From assembly GCF_002286775.1 (NCBI RefSeq), contig NZ_NSGJ01000035.1, forward strand, positions 1-55,153: DNA of 55,153 nt. The letters are read 5' to 3'. The notes below the pieces were generated by a model, which made no database searches, was not told the origin of the DNA, and saw only the letters and a program-made list of their open reading frames with translations. This DNA comes from Myroides sp. N17-2. Its GTDB lineage: Bacteria; Bacteroidota; Bacteroidia; Flavobacteriales; Flavobacteriaceae. How positions within the stretch are numbered: position 1 is the first letter of the stretch; the number at the start of each line of letters is the position of its first letter. A program made the position numbers and the translations under genes. Positions 17,170 to 25,597 of this stretch are shown here, piece by piece.

Positions 17170-18024
17170 TTAGTCTAAGTGCATTTCCATTTCTACTTGC
17201 TCTAGATAAGGCTCTCCACCAACAGATTTAAAGAAGGAATGAATACCAAAGTTCTGACCATCTATATTGGTTACTAAAAAGCTTCTATCATTACCTATAA
17301 GTTCTTTAATTAAATAAGAACCAATTCCTTTGCGTCTATAAGCTTCTTTTACCCATATCTGAAGGATCTTATTTGCTTTAGAATCAAAGATAATATATCC
17401 GACAGTAGTTGTGCCATTGATGGTTGCCTTTCGTATAGTTAGAGAGGTCTCAAAATTCTGAATACAGAACTCATTATTCTCCCAAGTAGGGATGATATCC
17501 TTTTCTGCAAAAGAAATTAAATATTCATAATAAGGAAGGTTGCTGATCTGTAAACCTTCAACTTCTTCAAATTTAAGTGTTTTTATACTAATTATTCCTT
17601 TTATACTATTTAGAACTCTCCATTTTTTAAAACCTATCTTGCGATAAGATTTGCAAGCAGTCTCATTAGAACTTACTACTTCTAAGTTAATCTTACGCAT
17701 ACTAAAACTTTTAAACAAAGGAATAGCGTAATCATACATTTTAGTCGTAAGATTATTACCTCTAAAAGAGGGTAGAACACCTGTACCAGCATTATATAGA
17801 TAGTCATTATTCTTGGCATGCAAGATAAAACCAACTAATTCTTTATTACAGAAAGCACCTACTGAGATCGTTAAATCAATACCTTCTGCTTTAATCTTGT
17901 CTCTTAACTGTTCCATAGATAGTTTCATCGGAACAACATAGTCTGAGAAAGATTTATTAAATACTTGTAAAAGCTCTTCTAAATTTACATTCTTTAAAAA
18001 ACGATACTGAAAACTATAAGTCAT
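17170..18024 (-). CDS. GNAT family N-acetyltransferase, probably two-domain
   Basis: 284 residues, about twice a single GNAT domain. The first half (about 1-150) shows GVLPSFRGNNLTTKMYDYA, a CoA-binding motif A, and ETACKSYRKIGF, a motif B. The second half (about 160-284) has a second motif A in VKEAYRRKGIGSYLIKELI. This indicates a tandem GNAT protein. The acetyl acceptor is unknown. The start overlaps the end of the nitronate-monooxygenase-like gene by 11 bases, so the two are co-translated. Confidence 0.85.
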   Translation of the reverse strand: MTYSFQYRFLKNVNLEELLQVFNKSFSDYVVPMKLSMEQLRDKIKAEGIDLTISVGAFCNKELVGFILHAKNNDYLYNAGTGVLPSFRGNNLTTKMYDYAIPLFKSFSMRKINLEVVSSNETACKSYRKIGFKKWRVLNSIKGIISIKTLKFEEVEGLQISNLPYYEYLISFAEKDIIPTWENNEFCIQNFETSLTIRKATINGTTTVGYIIFDSKANKILQIWVKEAYRRKGIGSYLIKELIGNDRSFLVTNIDGQNFGIHSFFKSVGGEPYLEQVEMEMHLD

Positions 18025-19057
18025 ATACTTCTTTAATCAAATTATTTATAATATTAAGTGATTTTTCTCTTCTAGTATAGTGCGAATTGGTACCACACCA
18101 AAGAGAATTAAAGTTATGCATTTTTTTTGATTTAACAAAACTTCTTAATTTTTGTGTTAAAATATTTTGAATTGGATATAAAGGAATGTTTATTTCAGTA
18201 TTATCAATGCATATGCTAAAATCATTAAGAATTCCTCTAGCAAATTTACCAGTAAATGATTTAGTCAATACTGTTTCTACAGGTATTCCTTTGCTTAAAA
18301 GCTCTTTTTGATAATCTACAGCGCTACTTTCATCAGCCCCTATAAAAAGAGATCCATAACAAACTAGTGATGCTCCTCGCTTTAAATACTCTTTAGCTTG
18401 TTGGCCATTATATAGACCTCCTGCCACAAATATAGTGTTAGTAACTAATGGAGTTACTGCTTTAAATAATTCGTCTAATGATAAATTGTCTTCAAGAGTT
18501 TCTTTTAAAAAAGAACCGCGGTGCCCGCCAGCTTCGATGCCTTGTAGTATAATAGCATCTATTCCCTTTTTATCTAAGAAGACGGCTTCTGCCACAGTAG
18601 TAGCCGTCCCTATTAGATAAATATTAGCTTCGTGTAATTCTTTTATCTCTTGATCTGTAAAGCAGCCAAAAGTAAAAGCGATGTATTTTAAACCAAGCCT
18701 TTTAACTACTTCCAGATTTCCTTGATAAGTATCTTGGTTAAATTCTTTAATTATATCATAAGTATAGTCAATCTTATTACTAAGCTTGACTAACTCATTC
18801 TGCATAGTGTTTATATCATCTTGTACGACCTCCACTATAGGATTAAGAAACATGTTAACGATAAATGGCTTATCAGTTAAAGACATCGTCTTTATGATTA
18901 ATTCTTCACTAAGGCTAGGAGGTAAGCCACCTAAAGGTAGAGTTCCTATAGCGCCTGCATTGCTCACTGCTGCTACCATCTCAGGTGTAGCGACTCCTAA
19001 CATAGGAGCTTGGCAAATAGCGTATTTAATACCAAAAATATCATTCGCTGTTTTCAT
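18014..19057 (-). CDS. Nitronate monooxygenase family flavoprotein
   Basis: 347 residues, FMN-dependent TIM barrel of the 2-nitropropane dioxygenase family. Marks include YAICQAPMLGVATPEMVAAV (about 12-31), IILQGIEAGGHRG (about 180-192) and FVAGGLYNGQQAKEYLKRGA with VCYGSLFIGADES, which bind the FMN phosphate. The start at 19057 (MKTANDIFG) was preferred to the open frame nine codons upstream because it leaves a 10-base gap after the serine hydrolase gene and gives the typical N-terminus. It may oxidise propionate 3-nitronate or a related compound. Confidence 0.88.
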   Translation of the reverse strand: MKTANDIFGIKYAICQAPMLGVATPEMVAAVSNAGAIGTLPLGGLPPSLSEELIIKTMSLTDKPFIVNMFLNPIVEVVQDDINTMQNELVKLSNKIDYTYDIIKEFNQDTYQGNLEVVKRLGLKYIAFTFGCFTDQEIKELHEANIYLIGTATTVAEAVFLDKKGIDAIILQGIEAGGHRGSFLKETLEDNLSLDELFKAVTPLVTNTIFVAGGLYNGQQAKEYLKRGASLVCYGSLFIGADESSAVDYQKELLSKGIPVETVLTKSFTGKFARGILNDFSICIDNTEINIPLYPIQNILTQKLRSFVKSKKMHNFNSLWCGTNSHYTRREKSLNIINNLIKEVYDL

Positions 19058-19067
19058 AATCTTTATT

Positions 19068-20252
19068 TTAGAGTTCCATATCACCTACAGGATAATCACC
19101 GAAATGGTGAGCTAAACTAACTGTCTTATATGTTAAGCTAGAATACTTATTAGAAAATAAAATAATACATACATTATCCTTTGCTAATCGTATATATGAA
19201 GAAGTATTTCCTCTCCACCAACCATTGTGATACGTATAATTATCACCATTGTCCATTTCGATTAGTCGCATTCCCAAACCATAGTTTCTCTTACCTTTAC
19301 TTTCATAACTATATCCTTTATACATCTCCTGTTTAAGATCTGCACTAAGAAAATTATCTGAATATAAGGCTGTATCTAACTTTAGAAAGTCTCTAGGAGT
19401 AGTGTATATATTCTTATCTCCATAAGTACCATCTAGGTAATCCCATCGCTGTAAAGAACTGTTTTTATAAAATGACTGAGTTACTTGATTCTTTAATGAT
19501 ACATCGTCAAATACAAAACTATGTGCCATATCTAAAGGTTCAAATATCAACTCTCTAAGCGCCTGTTTAAAACTCTTCTTAGTCACTCGCTCTACAATAG
19601 AAGCTAGCAAGACATAGTTAGTATTGCTATAAGTGAATTTAGAATTAGGTTTAAAGTCTAACGTTACTTTCTTATCGTTAATCGTATTTACTACATCCTC
19701 GTTAGTAACCGTTTTCTTTATATCCCAAATGTTCTTATAATATCCATAATATCCCAGACCACTACGATGACTCAGTAGTGTTCTAACTGTAATCTCTGGA
19801 TAAGGAAAACCTTTTATAATCTCAGAAACACTCTGGTCTAGACTAATTAGCCCTGCATCTACTAATCTTAAGACAGCTACAGCCGTCACTACTTTTCCTA
19901 CAGAAGCGACGTGCATAGGTGTCTCACTATTAATAGAATCGTTACCACGTCTATCAGATACCCCTGAATAATTCTCATAGATAATCTGGCCATTCTTAGC
20001 AACTAAGAAACTTCCAGTGTATCCAGTCTTATTGATATTATCATTATAAAAATTCTCTATAATATGAGCCTTGTCTAAAATATACTCAGTTGGCACTACT
20101 GGAAACTCCACTTTATAAGGGTTTTCCACTAAGACATTGTGTTCTTTTATTAAAGGAATATTAGTAGCTAAATCTCTATTTTCTTTCTGTTGACACGCAT
20201 TAAATACTAATGCTGCCAATAATGTTACTGCTATAAACTTTTTATTAATCAT
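19068..20252 (-). CDS. Serine hydrolase, class C beta-lactamase-like lipoprotein
   Basis: 394 residues with lipoprotein signal MINKKFIAVTLLAALVFNAC (Cys20). Catalytic SxxK is SVGK (Ser117, Lys120) and the Tyr-x-Asn motif is seen in KFTYSNTNY; a C-terminal HNGWWRGNTSS segment may replace the KTG box. Such proteins are usually esterases, D-amino acid peptidases or carboxypeptidases, and few degrade beta-lactams. It is followed on the same strand by the nitronate-monooxygenase-like and GNAT genes at very short spacing, suggesting one operon. Confidence 0.86.
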   Translation of the reverse strand: MINKKFIAVTLLAALVFNACQQKENRDLATNIPLIKEHNVLVENPYKVEFPVVPTEYILDKAHIIENFYNDNINKTGYTGSFLVAKNGQIIYENYSGVSDRRGNDSINSETPMHVASVGKVVTAVAVLRLVDAGLISLDQSVSEIIKGFPYPEITVRTLLSHRSGLGYYGYYKNIWDIKKTVTNEDVVNTINDKKVTLDFKPNSKFTYSNTNYVLLASIVERVTKKSFKQALRELIFEPLDMAHSFVFDDVSLKNQVTQSFYKNSSLQRWDYLDGTYGDKNIYTTPRDFLKLDTALYSDNFLSADLKQEMYKGYSYESKGKRNYGLGMRLIEMDNGDNYTYHNGWWRGNTSSYIRLAKDNVCIILFSNKYSSLTYKTVSLAHHFGDYPVGDMEL

Positions 20253-20319
20253 TCTTTCCCCAAGTAGAAGACCAGTTAGATAGATGTTATAACTGGCCTA
20301 ATTTTATTGTCGTTAACTA

Positions 20320-21435
20320 CTATTTTAATCCTAATTTATCCTTTGTTGTTTTTTGAAGACCATCTTTATGCAATAGCACAGATATTGACTTCAATTTCAT
20401 GTAAGGAATACTCATGTAAATATAACCATCATTTCCTACACGATCACTATTCGCACCCCATGAATTTTTAACTTTATAGTAAATATTACCATTTTGATCC
20501 TTTACTTTACCAATAATATGCATCAAGTGGTCATCTTGTGTATTGAAGTTATAAAATTCTTCAAGTCTATAAGCGGGTGTAACTTGTTTTTCTTTAATTA
20601 TTTCTGTTAATCCTTTCTTTTCGTCTTCTTTATTATCAGGAATAAAAGCAATACCATACTTACCTGAGAATGTAGGCTCTGATACATCACAGTCAAGAGA
20701 TAGGGTATATCCTTTACTCAAAGCGTAGTCTATATTACTAATATATTCATCTAATGGCAAATTATACATACTTCCGTTAGAAAAATTATCAGGAATATTC
20801 AATATAAACGAAGAGTATTCACTTTTATTGTTAAAAGAAGTAATTGTGATATAATCATCAGGATTAATGGTAGTCAATTTTAGAAAACTCTCAGGAGTAT
20901 ATTTCTTCCCTTCATAAGTAAACTCTTTAATATTCTTACCCATGTAAGTATCAAGTATATTCTCTGTTATCTGCTTCCAATTATTAGAAATAGGAGAATC
21001 ACTCTTGGCATAAGTATCTATTAACCCCTTTAATACTTTAAAAAGTTCCCCGTGATCAAAAGATTCCTTTCCAACTAATCCAGAATATGCCTCTACAGGT
21101 ACCACACCGTATGTACGGATACTATTAATCACATCGTGGGCTAAACCTCCTTGACCGAACTGTGTTTTACCTTGTCTAAGAATGTAGTTTTCTATTTTCT
21201 CAGGATAGATATTACGCACAGTGTACATCTCTGAAAGGTCTATATGCTTATTAGTTTTTCTAATAATCTCAGATTCTAAGAACGAAGAAGTACTGAAACT
21301 CCAGCATGTACCTGTCTTACCTTGACTAATAACTGGTGTAGCATCTATGTCTACAAGAGTTTGAAAATCATAGTCTTGAGCATAAGAACTCATGACTGCA
21401 AAAAAGATGCTTAGTGATAGAAGTGTTTTTTTCAT
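20320..21435 (-). CDS. C1 family cysteine peptidase (bleomycin hydrolase/PepC-like), exported
   Basis: 371 residues with a signal peptide (MKKTLLSLSIFFAVMSSYAQ). The papain-type active site is complete: QGKTGTCWSFSTSS (Cys44), DDHLMHIIG (His) and VKNSWG (Asn). It resembles aminopeptidase C of Bacteroidota, but is shorter than the cytosolic bleomycin hydrolases (about 450 residues), and its signal places it outside the cytoplasm. It is transcribed toward the serine hydrolase gene 67 bases downstream. Confidence 0.88.
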   Translation of the reverse strand: MKKTLLSLSIFFAVMSSYAQDYDFQTLVDIDATPVISQGKTGTCWSFSTSSFLESEIIRKTNKHIDLSEMYTVRNIYPEKIENYILRQGKTQFGQGGLAHDVINSIRTYGVVPVEAYSGLVGKESFDHGELFKVLKGLIDTYAKSDSPISNNWKQITENILDTYMGKNIKEFTYEGKKYTPESFLKLTTINPDDYITITSFNNKSEYSSFILNIPDNFSNGSMYNLPLDEYISNIDYALSKGYTLSLDCDVSEPTFSGKYGIAFIPDNKEDEKKGLTEIIKEKQVTPAYRLEEFYNFNTQDDHLMHIIGKVKDQNGNIYYKVKNSWGANSDRVGNDGYIYMSIPYMKLKSISVLLHKDGLQKTTKDKLGLK

Positions 21436-21506
21436 GTATTATAATGTTTTGGAATGGCAATATAATGTAAAAAATAGGTTATTTTTACGCTAAATTCAAA
21501 AACATT

Positions 21507-22346
21507 ATGAGTAAGATTCAATGGGAAACAGCTATCGAGTTTGAGGACATTACATATAAGAAGTGTAATGGAGTAGCTCGTATTGCTTTTAATAGACCAG
21601 AGGTTCGCAATGCTTTTAGACCTAAAACGACTAGTGAACTATATCGCGCATTCTATGATGCACAAGAAGATACATCTATCGGTGTAGTATTATTATCTGC
21701 AGAAGGACCATCACCTAAAGATGGTATCTATTCTTTCTGTAGTGGTGGAGATCAAAAGGCTAGGGGACACCAGGGGTATGTAGGAGACGATGGTATGCAC
21801 CGTCTTAATATCTTAGAGGTACAACGTCTAATCAGATTTATGCCAAAAGTAGTAATCGCTGTAGTACCTGGATGGGCTGTAGGTGGAGGACATAGTCTTC
21901 ACGTAGTATGTGATATGACACTAGCGAGTAAAGAGCATGCTATCTTTAAACAAACAGATGCTGATGTAACTAGTTTTGATGGAGGATACGGTTCTGCTTA
22001 CTTAGCTAAAATGGTAGGTCAAAAGAAAGCAAGAGAAATCTTCTTTTTAGGTAGAAACTATTCTGCTCAAGAAGCTTTCGAAATGGGTATGGTAAATGCT
22101 GTAATCCCTCATGCTGAACTAGAAGATACTGCTTATGAATGGGCACAAGAAGTATTAGCTAAATCTCCTATGTCTATCAAAATGCTTAAGTTCGCGATGA
22201 ACTTAACAGATGATGGAATGGTAGGTCAACAAGTGTTCGCTGGTGAAGCTACACGTCTAGCTTATATGACTGACGAAGCTATAGAAGGAAGAAATGCTTT
22301 CTTAGAAAAGAGAAAGCCTAACTTCACTAAAAAATGGCTTCCATAA
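21507..22346 (+). CDS. menB: 1,4-dihydroxy-2-naphthoyl-CoA synthase
   Basis: 279 residues of the crotonase superfamily. It closes the second ring of o-succinylbenzoyl-CoA in menaquinone synthesis. Typical MenB segments are VRNAFRPKT, SFCSGGDQKARG (about 75-86), VVPGWAVGGGHSLHVVCD and TSFDGGYGS (the Asp of this last motif is part of the active site). It starts 71 bases from the divergent C1 peptidase and is followed by a strong terminator, so it is separate from the other men genes 1.6 kb downstream. Confidence 0.95.
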   Translation: MSKIQWETAIEFEDITYKKCNGVARIAFNRPEVRNAFRPKTTSELYRAFYDAQEDTSIGVVLLSAEGPSPKDGIYSFCSGGDQKARGHQGYVGDDGMHRLNILEVQRLIRFMPKVVIAVVPGWAVGGGHSLHVVCDMTLASKEHAIFKQTDADVTSFDGGYGSAYLAKMVGQKKAREIFFLGRNYSAQEAFEMGMVNAVIPHAELEDTAYEWAQEVLAKSPMSIKMLKFAMNLTDDGMVGQQVFAGEATRLAYMTDEAIEGRNAFLEKRKPNFTKKWLP

Positions 22347-22377
22347 TAGAATAAGTAAAGATCAAAATATATAAACT

Positions 22378-22411
22378 AAGAACTATCCTTACCGGATGGT
22401 TCTTTTTTTTT
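22378..22411 (+). terminator. Intrinsic terminator after menB
   Basis: 11-bp stem with one G:T pair (22378-22388 with 22394-22404), 5-nt loop, running into a tract of about ten T. It lies 31 bases after the menB stop. Confidence 0.9.
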
Positions 22412-22778
22412 CTACTATCTACTCCGTTTTTCTCTATTCTTTTTTAGCTAGAAATAGAGTGCATTTTAGAGCTTATCTTACCATGATAATTCATTCTTAT
22501 TACCTATTGTTTTATATTCAAAAAAACTTATTTAAAAGAATAACTTTCAATCAAAACATCTTACTAATCACTTAAATTATTACTTTACATAAGATGTAAT
22601 ATGTATTAATAATCAAATAGTTGTAATCATTAAAAACATTTCATAACTTATTGTTATAGGTTGTTTTTAGAAAGATATTTGAAGAATTTAAATGAATAGA
22701 AAGAAGATAAATGCATTAATCTTTTCTTTTAAATAATTAGTTAAAAAGGAGGGAGTTTATGCTTTTTAAAAAAAGAAT

Positions 22779-22786
22779 TATCTTTG
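22779..22786 (+). promoter_or_regulatory. Promoter-like element upstream of the hairpin locus
   Basis: TATCTTTG matches TAnnTTTG. A transcript from here would start near 22793 and run through the perfect hairpin at 22896-22943 with no long ORF, so a small RNA is possible. No good -33 element is visible, so this is weak. Confidence 0.3.
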
Positions 22787-22895
22787 TAAAACAGATGTTT
22801 TCATCTCATCTCTCCCAAAAAAAAAATCCTTTTAATTATCGGTATATCTTAATGCTATCACAGTTGGTATGATAGAATATAGACAGCATAGTGCA

Positions 22896-22943
22896 TCCAT
22901 AGTGACTCCATTAAAAGGACTGTTTTAATGGAGTCACTATGGA
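22896..22943. repeat. Perfect 21-bp inverted repeat with 6-nt loop
   Basis: Positions 22896-22916 pair exactly with 22923-22943; the loop is GGACTG. No T tract follows, so it is not an ordinary terminator. The right arm runs straight into a set of 11-bp tandem repeats whose unit is a near copy of part of the arm, suggesting that the structure grew by slippage or is a recombination or mobile-element end. Confidence 0.9.
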
Positions 22944-22972
22944 CTCATTATGGACTCACTATGGACTCACTC
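22929..22972 (+). repeat. Four 11-bp tandem repeats, unit about TGGACTCACTA
   Basis: Four consecutive copies at 22929-22939, 22940-22950, 22951-22961 and 22962-22972. Copies differ by one or two bases (TGGAGTCACTA, TGGACTCATTA, TGGACTCACTA, TGGACTCACTC). The first copy lies inside the right arm of the 21-bp hairpin, and each further copy can pair with the left arm with one or two mismatches. Confidence 0.9.
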
Positions 22973-23290
22973 AAACCGAAACAGCATCAAGTTACCTCGT
23001 ACTTACAATAAAAAAACTATTCTGAAAAATATAATCAAGACCTAGAAGAATGGTCAGTAAAGTTGATTAGACACTAAATGTCTACTATCTAAATTTTGCT
23101 AAAAGGAGTAAGCAAATTCTTTTAAGTTAGAGAAAGTAGTTTTGTATAAGTTCCCTAAAACACTTCAAGAAGTAACAAATATATAAAAAATAATTAAGCA
23201 TATGGGGCATAGCTAAATAAGCATACATAAGTCAATATAGAATGATAAAGCATTTATTTTAAACGCTAAAACAAATTAGTCAAATACTAC

Positions 23291-23385
23291 AAAGTAATTC
23301 TACCTCATAATCCTTTCTCTAGCTCTAAAACTATACTACAGTATGTTTATATCACAAATTAAGACCTATTTTGTAGAATTACTTT
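23291..23385. repeat. Spaced 13-bp inverted repeat
   Basis: 23291-23303 and 23373-23385 are perfect inverted copies (AAAGTAATTCTAC and its complement) separated by 69 bases. It could be a remnant of a tiny mobile element; no target duplication was recognised. Confidence 0.5.
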
Positions 23386-23423
23386 TCGTTTATATCTCTA
23401 TCACATATTTTGGGTTAAACGGC

Positions 23424-23465
23424 TTACTTATTTAAAATTACTTATTTAAAATTACTTGTTAAAAA
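23424..23465 (+). repeat. Three 14-bp direct repeats
   Basis: Two identical copies of TTACTTATTTAAAA (23424-23437 and 23438-23451) and a third with two changes (23452-23465), lying 70 bases before the start of the small protein gene at 23535. They may be protein-binding sites or simple AT-rich slippage products. Confidence 0.8.
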
Positions 23466-23534
23466 TAGTTGATTTTTATAGGGCTACTTCTCTAATAACT
23501 TATAACTTTACTAAAAACAAGTTGGAATTAAAAG

Positions 23535-23837
23535 ATGGCAAAAATAATCTTAAGAAGAAAGAAAGCTTTCGTAGAAAGATTTAGAAACTATACTATATAT
23601 TTAGATGGGGAAAAACTAGGATCTATCGCTAATGGGATGGAAATGGACTTCGAAATACCTGAGGGAAAGCACATTCTAAGTGCTAAAATAGATTGGAATA
23701 CTTCGAATGCCATTATATTTGAGATTGCAGAAGACCAAACATTAACTTTCTCAGTGAAGGGAGCTAATCCACTATATGCATTATACTATACATTTGCTAA
23801 ACCTCATAAGTACTTAAAGCTTAAACTTATCGGATAG
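23535..23837 (+). CDS. Small protein of unknown function, PEGA-like beta domain
   Basis: 100 residues, no signal peptide. The sequence IYLDGEKLGSIANGMEMDFEIPEGKHILSAKI reads like a PEGA/carboxypeptidase-regulatory type beta module (a short strand, DG turn, then a G-K-H strand). The N-terminus is strongly basic (RRKKAFVERFR) and the C-terminus has an aromatic segment, PLYALYYTFAKPHKY. It follows an AT-rich repeat cluster and is 142 bases before menA. Function unknown. Confidence 0.7.
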   Translation: MAKIILRRKKAFVERFRNYTIYLDGEKLGSIANGMEMDFEIPEGKHILSAKIDWNTSNAIIFEIAEDQTLTFSVKGANPLYALYYTFAKPHKYLKLKLIG

Positions 23838-23979
23838 ATTAGTTTTTAGTTTGCTCTTCATACTTTGTTTAAAAGTCGATAAGAGTAGTCTTAAATAGAG
23901 AGTATGTCATTATTTCTCTTTAATTTTGAACTTTTAATACTCCTTAAGAGCTCATTACTCTTAGTGCAATTTAGATCCA

Positions 23980-24894
23980 TTGATGATAAAATTTAAAGCT
24001 TGGGTAAGTGCGGCAAGACTGCGTACATTACCTCTTTCAGTTTCGGGAATTATAATAGGGAGCGCCTGTGCGTATCCTTTTTTTTCGGATAATACCTCTT
24101 TCTTGAGCATATTCTCATTCGCTATATTAACTACGCTATTATTACAAGTCCTATCTAACTTCGCTAATGATTATGGAGATGGTGTAAAAGGAACAGATAA
24201 TGAGACTCGTATAGGTCCTCAACGTGCTTTACAGAGTGGATTAATTACAGCTAAAGAGATGAAGAAAGGTGTTATCATTACTTCATTTCTTTCATTAATA
24301 GCTGCGTTAATCCTAATCTATATCTCTTTTGGCAGAGATAATTTCTTTACGTCACTATTTTTCTTTGTTTTAGGGGTATCATGTGTAGCAGCAGCTATTA
24401 AATATACAGTTGGTTCTGGCGCTTATGGATACAAAGGACTTGGAGATTTATTTGTCTTTATTTTCTTTGGATTAGTTAGTGTTATCGGGAGTTTCTACTT
24501 ATATGGTCAAGTATTAGACTATTGGGTTATCCTACCGGCTATAGCAGTTGGTAATTTGAGTATTGCGGTATTGAATATCAATAATATGCGTGACTTAAAT
24601 TCAGACAAATTAGTTGGAAAGAATACCCTAGCAGTTAAACTTGGTAGAGAAGGCGCTAAGAAATATCACTATTTCATCGTGTTATTTGCTCTAGTAGCGT
24701 TTATCGTATATGGCCTACACGCAAACCTGTCTCTTTATAAATACATCTTTATCCTTGCTTATATTCCTTTATTAAAGCATTTAGTATTCGTAAAGAAAAA
24801 TACAGAACCAAGAGAATTAGATTCACAAATGAAGATAGTAGCCTTGAGTACATTTTTGCTTTCTCTATTATTTTCAATAGCTTTAGTACTTTAA
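23980..24894 (+). CDS. menA: 1,4-dihydroxy-2-naphthoate polyprenyltransferase
   Basis: 304-residue UbiA-superfamily membrane enzyme with about eight or nine hydrophobic segments. It attaches the isoprenoid tail to 1,4-dihydroxy-2-naphthoate at the membrane. The first Asp-rich motif is NFANDYGDGVKGTDN (about 61-75) and the second NNMRDLNSDK (about 200-209); these bind Mg-diphosphate. The start has two consecutive ATG codons. It is followed 11 bases later by an MBL hydrolase gene and then menC, probably one transcript. Confidence 0.94.
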   Translation: MMIKFKAWVSAARLRTLPLSVSGIIIGSACAYPFFSDNTSFLSIFSFAILTTLLLQVLSNFANDYGDGVKGTDNETRIGPQRALQSGLITAKEMKKGVIITSFLSLIAALILIYISFGRDNFFTSLFFFVLGVSCVAAAIKYTVGSGAYGYKGLGDLFVFIFFGLVSVIGSFYLYGQVLDYWVILPAIAVGNLSIAVLNINNMRDLNSDKLVGKNTLAVKLGREGAKKYHYFIVLFALVAFIVYGLHANLSLYKYIFILAYIPLLKHLVFVKKNTEPRELDSQMKIVALSTFLLSLLFSIALVL

Positions 24895-24905
24895 AAATTA
24901 TACTT

Positions 24906-25592
24906 ATGAAAATCACATATTACGGACATGCCTGTTTAGGTATTCAAGTGGAAGATATTAATATTATAGTAGACCCGTTTATCTCAGGGAATCCATTACC
25001 TGCGGCTAAAGCAATAGATGTAGACGCTATAAAAGTAGATTATATACTAATAACGCATGCACATGGTGATCATATCGCTGATGTAGAACGCATAGCGAAG
25101 AATAACCCTGATGCAGTAATAGTATCTAATGCAGAGATAGCAGGACACTATGAAGCAAAAGGATTTAATGCACACCCTATGAACCATGGAGGATCGTGGA
25201 CTTTTGATTTTGGTAAATTAAAATATACTCCGGCTATCCACTCTAGTTCTTTCCCTGATGGAAGCTATGGAGGACAACCGGGAGGATTCGTTATCGAAAG
25301 TAAAAATAAGAATATCTACATCGCAGGAGATACTTCTCTAACGATGGATATGAAACTTATACCAATGTTCACTAGCTTAGACTTAGCTGTCTTGCCTATA
25401 GGGAGCAACTTCACGATGGATATAAATGAAGCTTTGGTAGCTTCTGACTTTGTGAAATGTGATAAGGTTCTAGGATATCATTTTGATACTTTTGGATACA
25501 TAGAGATAGATCACGAAGAAGCAAAACGCAAATTCTTTGAGAAAGGAAAAGATCTAATGCTATTAAATATAGGTGAGAGTTTAACGCTATAA
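24906..25592 (+). CDS. UPF0173-type metal-dependent hydrolase (MBL fold)
   Basis: 228 residues, the typical length of UPF0173/YtkL-like metallo-beta-lactamase fold proteins. The metal motif is THAHGDH (His51-His56), with a further Asp in YIAGDTSL and His in GYHFDTFG. The substrate is unknown. It is 11 bases after menA and 5 bases before menC, an arrangement shared by many Flavobacteriaceae, so a minor role in or near menaquinone synthesis is possible but unproven. Confidence 0.9.
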   Translation: MKITYYGHACLGIQVEDINIIVDPFISGNPLPAAKAIDVDAIKVDYILITHAHGDHIADVERIAKNNPDAVIVSNAEIAGHYEAKGFNAHPMNHGGSWTFDFGKLKYTPAIHSSSFPDGSYGGQPGGFVIESKNKNIYIAGDTSLTMDMKLIPMFTSLDLAVLPIGSNFTMDINEALVASDFVKCDKVLGYHFDTFGYIEIDHEEAKRKFFEKGKDLMLLNIGESLTL

Positions 25593-25597
25593 GTGTT

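Larger units (their letters stand above)
22347..23534. other. 1.2-kb gene-free region rich in repeats
   Basis: No convincing protein gene lies between menB and the next gene. The region holds the menB terminator, a promoter-like element at 22779-22786, a perfect 21-bp hairpin with adjoining 11-bp tandem repeats (22896-22972), a spaced 13-bp inverted repeat (23291-23385) and three 14-bp AT-rich direct repeats (23424-23465). A 37-codon frame begins at the ATG within 22741-22765 but overlaps the predicted promoter and has no recognisable product. Confidence 0.6.

Noticed and set aside
17117..17177. Inverted repeat at the convergent end of the DOPA-dioxygenase-like and GNAT genes
   Set aside because: Arms are broken by mismatches and bulges and it runs into the GNAT stop, so I could not support a clear terminator.
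20271..20296. Weak hairpin between the C1 peptidase and serine hydrolase genes
   Set aside because: Only 7 paired bases and no T tract.
22929..22972. Short tandem repeats that might suggest a CRISPR array
   Set aside because: Units are 11 bases, directly adjacent and without spacers, and no cas genes are near.
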